64,000 nt of DNA. Source: Myrmaecium sp. VS I D KN 1 (taxonomy: Eukaryota > Ascomycota > Dothideomycetes > Valsariales > Valsariaceae). Of the stretch, positions 50,137-60,015 are shown piece after piece. The stretch is from contig JADQAV010000027.1 in NCBI GenBank assembly GCA_019775845.1, forward strand, positions 62,001-126,000, given 5' to 3'. Made by a program: the position numbers and the translations under genes. The notes beneath the pieces are model-generated. The model was not told the origin of the DNA. It did no database searches and was given only the letters and a program-made list of their open reading frames with translations. Positions within the stretch are counted from its first letter, which is position 1. Every line of letters starts with the position of its first letter.

Positions 50137-51035
50137 ATGACTCTTTACTATAGCTTGGTAAGTTACCTGAGCTCTCTTCAACTTCCTACGGCCCAGCTAG
50201 GTCTTACTGGTCTACTTCGGCCGTATTCTAGCATATCAGGGCGCTCTCTTCTCTCTCAAGTGGCAGCGGACAACAGGTGCTAATCCAAATGTCATATAGG
50301 TCTTCATGCTCCTGGTCCTGGAGATGGTTATCTTCATGGCCCTCATCGTTCCTCTGCCTTTCACCTGGCGCAGGAAGCTCTTTACATTCATCTCGGAAAG
50401 TCCAATTATAGCGAAGCTACAATATGGCATGAAGGTAGTTAATATGTCCTCCAACCTATCTCAACGGTCGAACCCGTCCTAACATGCGTCTAGATTACCT
50501 TCATTTTTATCCTTATTCTGTTCATAGACAGCGTCAACCGCGTCTACCGCGTCCAGCTTGAGCTGGCTGCGGCTTCCAAGGACAACCGTGCGGGAGGGTA
50601 AGTGTTCACGCACTATATATGACATAGGAGATGTACTGATCTCGTATTTTCAATAGTGCCGAAGTCCTGGGCGGATCCGCTCGCATGGAGGTCCAAGCTC
50701 GCAAATTCTACTCGCAGCGCAACATGTACCTTTGCGGCTTCACCTTGTTCCTTTCTTTGATCCTCAACCGCACCTATGTCATGATCCTTGATGTCTTGCG
50801 CCTGGAGGAGGAGGTTAAGCGTTACAAGGGCGACCCGGTCGCCAAGGGCAAGGCTTCGCAGGCGCTGCAGAACGCGGGTGATGCCGGAGAGATGGCAAGC
50901 CTGAAGAAGGAGCTCGCGGCCAAGGACCGTGAGTTGGAAGCCATGAAGAAGCAGGCTGAGGGCCTCAGCCGCGAGTACAACCGTTTGGGCGACCAGGTCT
51001 CCCCCGTCGACAACACCCCGAAGAAGGAAAAATAG
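50137..51035 (+). CDS. BAP31/Yet-family ER transmembrane protein
   Basis: ER membrane protein of the BAP29/BAP31 family (yeast Yet1-Yet3), proposed to help export or retain membrane proteins. Exons 50137-50157, 50300-50434, 50494-50597 and 50657-51035 give 212 aa. Exon 1 encodes only MTLYYSL, the usual fungal start. Three hydrophobic segments follow (VFMLLVLEMVIFMALIVPLP, ITFIFILILFIDSVNRVYRV, and MYLCGFTLFLSLILNRTYVM). Then comes a charged cytosolic coiled coil (LKKELAAKDRELEAMKKQAE) ending in a lysine-rich tail (KKEK), compatible with ER retrieval. The QARKFYSQRN motif before the third segment is typical of the family. Confidence 0.94.
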
Positions 51036-52267
51036 GTTCATGACCTATTAGACGCAGCTACTTCGTGATCGAACACCCTACTACGGGTGCGGGGTTCTCT
51101 GGTATGCTGGCTAGCTATGACCGAACAAAAGGGAAAGCAACACACACAAAGATCGTGGAGGCGAGGTTAAGGTGTGGATGTCCGCAAGGAATTGGAGAAG
51201 GGCTTTGGTCTGAGTATGTTGCACCTGGCAGTCCATGGGCTGCAATGCTGTAGCTTCTTGGTAGTGGATACAGTCATGCGAACATGTATGGTCTGATGAG
51301 AACATTCTTACTTTCAGTGCGATATCCAAAGCAATTTGTTCGCATCGTGATCGTGAACCCCGGTGACTTGTTTTCTGTGACAATATAGCATCAAAGCAGT
51401 AGGGAGGTTACGCTCATCCAAATCCCCATTCTTCGACCAGCTCTACTCGCTCAGCCAAAGGCTACAAGAACCGCAAATTCGTTCGATATTAGGGTCGCGG
51501 CCACGATCCATAGTGCCATGTTCATAGCCTTCCCTTCGTCGTCCTGCCTTGTCTTCCTGTTCACCCCAGCGGATCGATTCCTGTCGCCCTAGTAACCTGC
51601 GTTGGGGTCCTGGAGCTGAGGGAACTCTGTTCGAGCGGAAAAGGAAGGGTAAAGATGAAAGGACGGGAAAGAACTCGAGGACGCTAGGTTGCGGGAGGAT
51701 GTTGTGAGTACGATCGGGGTGCCCAGGATACAATAACCACGCTCAGCTACAACCACCCAACCGATGATAACCACTGGCATCTTTTCACGCACACATCAAT
51801 GCTGTCAACCGTAGCTGTACAGCACACTGCACGCCTGACGTGAGCAGCAGCGACTATGGACGTCCATGACTCTTCCAGTGGGTGTCGTGAAGTTTGACGG
51901 TTTGTATACTTAACTCGTACAGTCGATACGTTCGTATGTAGTCGTGACGCAGGCATGGCCGCAGACGGTGTTGATGTCGGTCTGTTTCTCTAGAGGGATA
52001 CTGATTTGGAGACTGAAGAACGAGGCATGGAATCGGACTGGCATGTCTGTCACCCTATAGCGGTGCCGGGATGTGCAGTGAGCTTCGAGTTGCAGTTGGT
52101 CAACGTCAACACGGTCTCACCGACGCGTCTGCAGTATTGATCCGCGTCCTCATCCAGCCAACACGCGCTCCACGACGTCCAACCACAAACATTCCTCGAT
52201 ATTCTTCCTCAAGTGCTCAAACACATGTGTTCGAGCAGCTCAACGAAAAAAAACAAAAAAAGGTCGC
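51036..52267. other. Intergenic region between the BAP31-like gene and the U2 gene
   Basis: About 1.2 kb. No ORF of protein character is found. The part next to 52250 holds A-rich runs lying just downstream of the U2 RNA 3' end. Confidence 0.5.
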
Positions 52268-52452
52268 GTCACTCCCGGGTGGTGCGAACGGGAGGACACT
52301 GTGCCGAAACTGGAGGATAGGCAAGCCCAGCGCCCCAGCGGCGGGGGTCCAAAGATTGGAATAACCATAGATGTGCCCGTAGGCACGTTCTAGCGGTTAA
52401 ACTAGAAAGAACAGATACTACACTTGATCTAAGCCATTTGGCAAAGAGAGCT
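52268..52452 (-). ncRNA. U2 spliceosomal snRNA
   Basis: On the minus strand the sequence GATCAAGTGTAGTATCTGTT is the near-invariant U2 segment that includes the branch-point recognition GUAGUA. The 5' stem I is present (GCCA-AA-TGGC after CTCTTT), followed by GGCTTAGATCAAG. Stem-loop IIa pairs TTCTAG with CTAGAA. Stem IIb pairs GTGCC with GGGCAC. A U-rich AATCTTTGG serves as Sm-type site. A GC stem (CCCC/GGGG) and a terminal hairpin CTCCCG...CGGGAG fit stem-loops III and IV. The length of about 185 nt fits fungal U2. Ends are approximate (within about 5 nt). It is transcribed away from the Rab4-type gene. Confidence 0.93.
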
Positions 52453-52787
52453 GAGGTTCGAAAGAGGAGGCCGAGGGAGGACGGGTTTATATACCTTGCT
52501 CGCTTAGGGAAAGTGGGGCTTGGGGATTATGTAATCCCTTGGCGGTTGGAGGGCGGCTGGCGGCTGCGGCTGCTGCCCTGGCAAGCCTGCCCAACCGGTC
52601 CCTGTCTGTCATGCAACCGTCGCGCGCTCACTTTCCAGCCCGTCGTCCAACATCGTCCCACATTCACCACAAGCACCACCACCACCTCCTCCTTTGTTTC
52701 TCGCCGTGCACATCACCTACAACCCATACTACCGCCTCCGCGACATACCGGATCACATTTCCGCTGCAGAACCCTTCTTCTCCCGCC
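52453..52787. promoter_or_regulatory. Divergent promoter between U2 snRNA and the Rab4-type GTPase
   Basis: 335 bp. The left end should hold the U2 upstream control elements. The right end is a CA/CT-rich mRNA leader. I recognise no defined motif. Confidence 0.4.
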
Positions 52788-54262
52788 ATGGCGCGCCAGC
52801 GAGCGCCCTCCTCCGCCTCCACCGCATCCTCCACCCTGGGGGGCCGTGATCAAGTGCGTCCTCCAAACAACCACCTACAAACACCGTGCGAAGCAAACCG
52901 GATCGCTAACACGCTCTGGCGCAGGAGCTCGGAAGCATGTACGATTACCTGGCCAAGGTCATCCTGCTTGGACCCAGCGGCTGCGGCAAGTACGACGCTT
53001 TCCTCCTCTCCTCCTCCCATCCCGAACATGCGACCACCGACACTCTGCCGCCCGCGACGGCTTCATGGAACCTACACATGAAAGAGGGAGAAAGGCATGG
53101 AGACTGACGGACGGATAGATCCTGCATCCTCCATCGTTTCGTGAAAAACGAGTGTACGTCTTCCCGTTCTCTTCCCTGCCAACCGACGGGCACGGCGTCG
53201 CCGATACCAACCGACCGTCCTGAGAATCCCACACCGCTCAGACTTACACATACACTCACACTCACACTCTTAAATCCAGGGCGCGTCTTCTCCTCGCAAA
53301 CCATCGGCGTCGAATTCAGCTCGAAGATCGTGAAGGTGGGCACGGGCAGCCGGCGGAAGCGGATCAAGCTGCAGCTCTGGGACACGGCCGGCACGGAGCG
53401 GTTCCGGAGCGTGTCGCGGTCGTACTACCGGGGCGCGGCCGCGGCCGTGCTCGTCTACGACGTCGCCTCCCCGGCCTCCTTCCGCGCCTTGCCCACCTTC
53501 CTCACCGACGCCCGCGCCCTTGCTTCCCCCCACCTCACCGTCATCCTCGCCGGCAACAAGGTCGACCTGGCCGATCCGAACGGCGCTCCTCCTCCTCCGC
53601 CACAACCACCTCATCAACCTATCCCTCACACCCCGCAAACCCCCTCCTCCCTCTCCTCCTCTATAACGAACAACCCCTTCACCAACCCCTCCCCAACCTC
53701 CACAACATCCTCCTCCACCATCCGCGCCCCACCCCTAGGGCCAGGACACCTCCAAACCTTCACCACCCTCCCCCCAACCACCACCTCCGCCTCCACCTCC
53801 GCCTCCTCCGACAACCCCGACGACGACGGCCCCACCCTCGTACCCCCCGACCACGCTTGCCGCTGGGCCTCGACCCAGCACATCGCCCACGTGACCGAGT
53901 GCTCCGCCCTCACGGGCGCCGGCGTCGACGACCTCTTCGCCCGCCTCGCCCGCCTCCTCCTCACCCGGCTCGAGCTCGGCGAGATCGATCCGGACGACCC
54001 GGCGTCGGGGATACAGTATGGGGATTTGGCGGGGTGGGGGGATGGTGGTGGTGGTGGGGGTGCTAGGGGCATGAGGGCCTGGGCTGAGGAGAGGGAGCTG
54101 GATGAAGAGGAGGATGGGAGGGTGAGGATGAGGAGGGGGGTTGGGGCCAGGAAGAACAAGAATAAGGCGGGTGCGGTGCGTTTGGCGGCGGAGGAGTGGG
54201 GGGAGGTTTTTGGGGTTGGGCCGCGGGGTGGGCGGGGGAGGAGGAGAAGTGGGTGTTGTTGA
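52788..54262 (+). CDS. ypt4: Rab4-type small GTPase with an enlarged loop before the SAK motif
   Basis: Ras-superfamily GTPase of the Rab branch; closest in pattern to Rab4/Ypt4, which act in endosomal recycling. Exons 52788-52853, 52925-52989, 53119-53153 and 53280-54262 give 382 aa, far above the usual 210-220. Visible elements are P-loop GPSGCGKS (38-45), switch I SQTIGVEF, WDTAGTERFRSVSRSYYRG, NKVD (148-151) and the SAK-type box ECSALTG. The C-terminal SGCC ends in a double-Cys prenylation signal. About 105 residues of Pro/Ser/Thr-rich text separate NKVD from ECSALTG, where about 25 are normal. A Gly-rich segment follows the G domain. All splice sites keep the frame. Subfamily assignment is by pattern, not alignment. 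Confidence 0.9.
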
Positions 54263-54801
54263 GTTGGGGATTGGGACTTTGTTCCGAGGAGGGTGATGGG
54301 GGTTGTACTTCTTCGTTCTTTCCTGCGACGGTGTTTGGCAAGCGTGTTTTCTCTTTTCTTTCCCCCCTTCTGGCTTCTTTTTTTGAGGGGGTTTCTGCGT
54401 TGTAGCGAGCTAGATAGCCAGCGATGACATGACATGACGTACATACTAGTACAGGACATCATATAACGTACACAGTCCACGTGACTCTACTTGCGAGCGA
54501 GCGAGAATGAAGCACAAGCAAAAAGCAAAGACCACCGCTGTCACCGCGTCCGTGAACTGCGCCTTGTACGAGTGCAGTGTAGCGGTCATATCCAGCCCTT
54601 TAGAAAGGATGAAAAGAAGGCGTATCGTATCGTCGTCTAGCGAGGAACGTCAGGTCAGGTCATTGAAGTGTGTGCCATTGAGAGCGAACAGCAAGCAGCA
54701 ATGCGAATAGCGAGCGCGCTGTGCTGCGATCCTCGGCCGGTCCAGTGCAACAGGGCTTCGTTCTTCGAACGGGGTGAAGAAGGAGAAGGAAGGCAGACGG
54801 A
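54263..54801. other. Convergent spacer between the Rab4-type gene and Sfr1
   Basis: 539 bp with T-rich 3' sequence (54330-54390) and ACATGAC-type words near 54425-54440. No gene. Confidence 0.5.
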
Positions 54802-55659
54802 TCAATCCACCCACCGTTCCGCCCTCCCATCATACCCCACAACCTCCGCATCAACGTTCAACGAACGCAACATCATCCCCATCGTAAACCCCTCCTCCTC
54901 CTCCTCCTTCCCCTCCCCCACCTCCTCGTCCCCCACACCCCTCACCCCAGCAACCCTCCTCTCCTCCTCCACCTGCTCCCTCAAAACCTCCCTCTGCAAC
55001 TCCCTCTCCTTCCTCCCCTCCTCATCCAACCCCTGTTCCTCCTGCTCCTCCTTCTCCCGCCCTTCCGCCTCCGCTTCGGGGTCCCACTCCGCCCTCCACC
55101 GCCTCCTCTCCCTCTCCGCCTCCCGCCACGCCCTCACCCCACCCATCCGATTCACCCGATCGCGCACGGAGGCGAAGAGCTCCTCGGCCGCGGCGCGCGT
55201 GGCGGCGCGCCATTTGGCGCTGAGCTGGGCGAGCTCGGCGTCCGTGCTGCTGCTGCACAGCGTCGTGGCTTGGCGGAGGGTGTCGATGTCGCTGCGGAGG
55301 TGGGCGATTTGGCTGGTGAGGGCGCGGAGGGTGGGGTTGCTGAGGGAGGAGCGAGTGGAGGAGGAGGAAGGGGGTAGAGGGTTGCGAGGGCCGGGCGTGC
55401 GCCGTGGTGGGAGGGTGGATTTGGAGGTGGATGGGGAGGGGGTGTGTGAGATTGGTGGGTGGAGGATGGCGCTGGATGATGGCGTGTTGGTTTTTGTTGT
55501 GTCGTTACTGCATGCTGGTGCTGGTGCTGGTGTCGCTGACGGATTCGCGTTTGCCTTTAACGGCGTGCGGAATGGTGATTTGAAGGGCTTCCGCAGCGCG
55601 GAACGGGCGTCGGCTTCGGCGAGTCGACGTCGTTTTGGCGCCGGCGTGGACGTGGACAT
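54802..55659 (-). CDS. sfr1: Swi5-dependent recombination repair protein 1 (Sfr1/Mei5 family)
   Basis: Partner of Swi5 in the complex that stabilises Rad51/Dmc1 filaments in recombination repair and meiosis. Intronless, 285 aa. The N terminus is disordered and basic (APKRRRLAE) with a KPFKSPFRTPLK motif shared by family members and likely to contact Rad51/DNA. A Ser/Pro linker is followed by the coiled-coil core (NPTLRALTSQIAHLRSDIDT), the helical LSAKWRAATRAAAEELFASV block and the conserved end FTMGMMLRSLNVDAEVVGYD. The Met at 55659 is preferred over the longer open frame because the family starts shortly before the RRRL motif. Confidence 0.88.
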   Translation of the reverse strand: MSTSTPAPKRRRLAEADARSALRKPFKSPFRTPLKANANPSATPAPAPACSNDTTKTNTPSSSAILHPPISHTPSPSTSKSTLPPRRTPGPRNPLPPSSSSTRSSLSNPTLRALTSQIAHLRSDIDTLRQATTLCSSSTDAELAQLSAKWRAATRAAAEELFASVRDRVNRMGGVRAWREAERERRRWRAEWDPEAEAEGREKEEQEEQGLDEEGRKERELQREVLREQVEEERRVAGVRGVGDEEVGEGKEEEEEGFTMGMMLRSLNVDAEVVGYDGRAERWVD

Positions 55660-56285
55660 GCTGGCTTGATGAACGGAGCTGGTGAGGATGCAGATGTATA
55701 TCGGTTTTGGACTTGCGACGAGATAGGAGAGCGAGGATGTACGGAGATGAGTGTGGAGGTGTTTGTATACGGCGTGAAGTTGAAGAGCTCTAGGTAGCTG
55801 CGGTGACGTCCAATCCGAACCCCACGACAGGGATCCAAGCTCCGGAAGCTCCTCCACCGAGCCCCGCCAAGTGGTACCGGTAGGGCTGAGTTCCATCAGA
55901 AACACTTCGTACAACGGGCACCACGATACATCAAACAAATTAAGACAAAAGAACAATCCGACTCCACTATGAATCATCATACCAGATCTAAATTTCCTCA
56001 TCTATGCAATTTCAGAAGGAAAAAATCACACCAAACAGAACTTTTTTTTCTCCTTTCGTTCACCATTTCCTCAAACGCCGACAGTCATGGCATGCCAACG
56101 CCACCGGAAATCGTAAGAATAAAAACGCCTTAACCCCCCCGATCGATGTTCTTTTGTGTGGGTGTGTGGATGTCATATTACCCGTAAAGCCATATCCTTA
56201 TATACCTGAAGCCCTTGAGCACGATCTGGAAACACGAACCGTTTGGAAGAATTATGTCGCACAGAAAAAAGAGTTCGTCAAGTCA
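55660..56285. other. Intergenic region between the MFS gene and Sfr1
   Basis: 626 bp holding the Sfr1 promoter and the 3' region of the MFS gene. The open frame that continues upstream of Sfr1 shows no conserved text. Nothing else is recognised. Confidence 0.5.
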
Positions 56286-57943
56286 TTAGAATTTCGTCCG
56301 GAGGCTCCAGCCAGCTTTAATCACCCGGGCCGCAGTGAACGAGATCAACGCAGCCGTGTAGCAGCAGCTAGTGAAGATGGCGGTGCCGTAGTAGCTGCCG
56401 CCGCACGCCGAGATCAGCGCGCCGCCGACGGGGATGCCGGTCAAGGTGCCGAAAGAAACGATAGTGTAGCAAGTGGCATAGTACCTCCCATACTCCTGCG
56501 TCGAGCAGAGCTGACTGATGCACACCGGCGTCAACGAGATATTCGAGCCGGAAGCGACGCCGAACAGGAAGCCAAAGGCGATGGTGAGGCCCTTGATGGT
56601 GCCGGGCGACGCGGTCGCCGACAAGGCCGACGCCGGGATCCAGAGACCCGTCGAGGTGGCGACGCAGAAGACCAGCGCGGCGATCATGCAGTTGTACCGC
56701 CCCACCTTGTCGGCGATGAGCCCGGGCGCGTACCGGCCGACGAAGGAGCCCGCGTTCAGGATGGCGATCAGCTTGTAGGAGAAGCTCGTCTCGACGGCGC
56801 CGGTGGAGACGGCGAAGGAGCTCAGGTAGGAGAGCGGGATGAAGAGGCCCCATTCCATGAAGAAGACGCCCGCCGTGGCGAGGGTGAAGCTGGCGCGCTT
56901 GAAGATGGTGAAGTCCGGGAGGACGGACGAGTTGCGCTTGGGCGGGAGCCGCGAGCGGATGAAGAGGTTGGCGATCACGCATAGGAAGATGAAGATGAAG
57001 CCCAAGATCCGTGTGGCCCATGCCCATCCGACTTTGGGGAACAGCTGCTGCAGCATGAGCGGGATGATGACGCCGCCGATCGAACCCCCCGTGCTGGCGA
57101 TGCCGGTTGCGTTGCCACGCTTGACAAGGAAAAAGTGACCGATGGAAGAGATGGCGGGTGTGAAGATCAAGGACGTCCCAAGCCCGCCGAGGACACCGAA
57201 GACAAGCATGAAATGCCAATATTCTAGAACGGTCAGCATCGGCAGCAGGACATATAGGGGCATCAACGGAGCCAAACGTACCTGTACAAACGCCCAAAAG
57301 GAGCATGCACGCGATCAGCAGCGCGCTCCCAGCCGCGACAAGCCATCGGGGGCCCTTAGCATCAAAGATGGGACCGATCTGGATGCCACAGAAGAAGGAA
57401 AGGAACGTGTACATGGAAAAGATCCACCCGACGCTGCTCTCGCTGTAGTTCTTCAACTGATGGCTCGCCACATACGCCTGAAACACCCCGATGCTATTCC
57501 TGCTCAGAAAGTCAGTCACCGTATACTCGCATCGACGATATCCAGTCCAGGAGGGAAAGTGCTCACATCAACCCAAAACAAGCGATCATCCCGCTCAACG
57601 AACCCACAACCACCAGCCATCCTCGCACGCCGCCTTCAGGGTAGGGCTGCTTGTCCGGATCAGCCGACAAGCTCCCCGGCTCCTCCTCATCCTCCTCAGC
57701 ATCGTCGTCCTCGCGCGGTTGCTGCTGCTGCCGATCACCTTTCTCCGGATCTTCTTCATCGAGGGGATTCGTTTTCTCCTTGGGCGTCACATCCGCCTCC
57801 TCCAACGTCTGCCGCGAAGCGTTATCCGGGCCGGGGAGCGCGCATCCCGCGTACGGCGCCGCCGGGACCGCCTCGCTTCTTTCCGGATTCTGCTGGATCC
57901 CTTGATGAGGCGCGCTGCTGCCGGCGGGGGGCGGTTGTGACAT
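56286..57943 (-). CDS. MFS transporter, monocarboxylate-porter (MCH/MCT) type
   Basis: Plasma-membrane or vacuolar major facilitator of the monocarboxylate family; fungal members are often orphan or act as riboflavin or secondary-metabolite carriers, so the substrate is open. Exons (minus) are 57943-57567, 57499-57282 and 57223-56286, giving 510 aa. A cytosolic N terminus of about 100 residues with an acidic run (REDDDAEEDEEEP) precedes the family entry PYPEGGVRGWLVVVGSL. Then come NSIGVFQAYV, the loop 2-3 motif around FDAKGPRWLVAAGSALL, FFLVKRGNATGIASTGGSIG and GRYAPGLIADKVGRYN. About 12 hydrophobic segments can be counted. Both introns lie in the first third and keep the frame. The neighbours give no pathway context. 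Confidence 0.92.
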
Positions 57944-59037
57944 TTAATGATGAAAGGCGATTTTGATGGGACGATTATGTAATGTAACACGCGGGAGCGG
58001 GATGCGATCAACGGTTAGTTCAAGTAGATGCAGGTTCTCTCGTGCCTCGCAAAACCGACCGTACCGTTGCCACGCGCGTTGACGGCCGGATCAATGCCAT
58101 GGGATAGAAGAATGATATAAATATGTAGTACTAGTAGTAGTCAAAAGGAAAGCGGTGGGTAGGTAGTGGGTGGTCATAGTGGTGAGTGGTAAGTGGGGAA
58201 AATCCTACCCATCACCCCCACCGATGGCGTTAGTCATAGGAATAGCACTTTCGCCTATAAACGGTAAAGGAAACATGAACAGGCGACTCCAGACCCTGTG
58301 CCTTGGAAGCTTGATCCTAGCCGAGACGGATGGGTAAGGTATGCGCTCCCTGCCGTTCTTCCGTCGACGAGAAAGAATTCCTTGAGTGGAAGATCTTCGA
58401 CCGGGGAAGGTGAACGTCATTTTCCCTCGAAACGTCGTGCTTGCCTCGTATGAATATCCTCAGCGGACTCCGCGTTGTCGAGTCTGCGGTGACATCCGCT
58501 CTCTCTCTGTCTCTCTCCAAGCGGTGGGACACAAGGCTGACGGTCAGGGTACCTAGCGGAGATTCTACAGCCTTCGAGAGCGAACCGCTCGCGCCTCGAC
58601 GTTCCCTCACGCCAAAAACAAAAATGAAAGACAAAAAGGAGAAACCAAAAAAAAAGGCTGACTCGTCGTATAGGCACAATAGGCACCTAGGTAATAGCCA
58701 TGTCTATCCAATACCGTCTGTCTGTCTATCAATATAGGTAGTACCCCACATAATCAGGCAATCCATCAGCACATGGCATGCGGTCTAGAACACCGGACCT
58801 ATCCGAGCGCTTGCAACGGCTATCCAGGATCGGAAACGGGAAACGGGAAACGGTGAGGAAGCGGATGATGGTGCTGCCATCGCACCTCCACGAGCACGCG
58901 TCCATCTGCGCTTCCAAAACAAGCACTCTCTTTCCTTTCTAGCGGTCAGCGTCACTCGCTGAGCGCAGGCCGTGCGAGCATGACAGCTTTCCCTTCCTGA
59001 ATATACAATATTGCCTCCCTCACCTCCTGACCATAGC
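57944..59037. other. Intergenic region between the uracil-DNA glycosylase and MFS genes
   Basis: About 1.1 kb: MFS promoter on the left, 3' region of the glycosylase on the right. GTAGGTAGTGGGTGG-like words occur at 58155-58195. Short minus-strand ORFs at 58317-58686 have no recognisable features. Confidence 0.5.
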
Positions 59038-60015
59038 TTATTGTTGACCCGAATCATGAGCAGACGGCGGTGATGGTGGCGGTAGTGCCATCCCGCGCTC
59101 CATCCTCCTCCGTCGCACCCACTCTCCAAACGGTTTCCAAATCGCCTCCTTCTCCGCGGGTCTCAACGACGCCGCCAGCCCGCTCGTGCTCGTCGTCACA
59201 TACACCCTCGCGCCTTGCCAAACACCCCCATCCTCCTCCGTCTCCTCTCTCCCCTCCTCACTCCTCCCCATATTCTCCCGCTCATCCTGCCAGCCATACA
59301 GAAACTCCGCCGGGCGCAGGTTCCGCCCATACCGCCACCGCCAGATGGCTTCCCAAATCCCCTTGCCCACAATGCACACCGCCTCCGGCTTATAGCGGCG
59401 CACTTTCTCCTCCAACCCGACCGTCCCCGCCGCCATCTCCGCCTTCGACAGCTCCGCCGCGTCCCGCGAGGGGCGCGCCACGATATTCGTATTCCCCATC
59501 GCGTAGAGCCGGGGCAGCTCCCCGTCCTCCTCCGGCCGACACAGTCGATCTGTGAGACCGGACTTGTAGAGCAGCTTCCAGAACTGGTTGGACGGGTGCG
59601 CGTACGCGTGCCCGGCCTCCGCGGTGCGGATTCCCGGGTTCGTCCCGACGAAGACGCAGATCAGGTGCGGCGCGAGGATGTCCGGGAGGGGCGGGAGGTG
59701 CGCGTAGGTTGTCGGGTCTGCGTAGCGGCTCGGTGTGCGCCGCTTCTTCTTCGTCGTCCGCCGTGGGGACTGCTCCTCCTCCTCGTCGTTGTTGTTGGCG
59801 GCCGCCGCGCTGCGCTTACGGCTTCCCTCAACCGCGCGCTTCGACGGCGGAGGCGAGTGCCATGGAGCTCTATGCAGAAGAGCGACGCTTTGGCTGCGCG
59901 TCCTGACGTTCGACACGGCTTCTGCGGAGGGGGCATGCCGGAAGCGCTCCAGCGTTCCGTTGAACGTCGTGACGCGAGGCGCGTCGGCTTCATCGTTGGC
60001 GTCGTCGGCGTGCAT
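59038..60015 (-). CDS. G/T(U) mismatch-specific DNA glycosylase (TDG/MUG family)
   Basis: Base-excision repair enzyme removing uracil or thymine from G mispairs (family 2 UDG; S. pombe Thp1 type). Single exon, 325 aa from the Met at 60015. A disordered basic N terminus with a nuclear-localisation-like cluster (RRTTKKKRRTPSR) precedes the catalytic domain: LPDILAPHLICVFVGTNPG with the catalytic-position Asn, the following HPSNQFWKLLYKSGLTDR, TNIVARPSRDAAELS, the VCIVGKGIWEAIWRW strand-helix, and VYVTTSTSGLAA as motif 2. The open frame continues upstream to 60264, but the added text looks non-coding. Confidence 0.9.
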   Translation of the reverse strand: MHADDANDEADAPRVTTFNGTLERFRHAPSAEAVSNVRTRSQSVALLHRAPWHSPPPSKRAVEGSRKRSAAAANNNDEEEEQSPRRTTKKKRRTPSRYADPTTYAHLPPLPDILAPHLICVFVGTNPGIRTAEAGHAYAHPSNQFWKLLYKSGLTDRLCRPEEDGELPRLYAMGNTNIVARPSRDAAELSKAEMAAGTVGLEEKVRRYKPEAVCIVGKGIWEAIWRWRYGRNLRPAEFLYGWQDERENMGRSEEGREETEEDGGVWQGARVYVTTSTSGLAASLRPAEKEAIWKPFGEWVRRRRMERGMALPPPSPPSAHDSGQQ

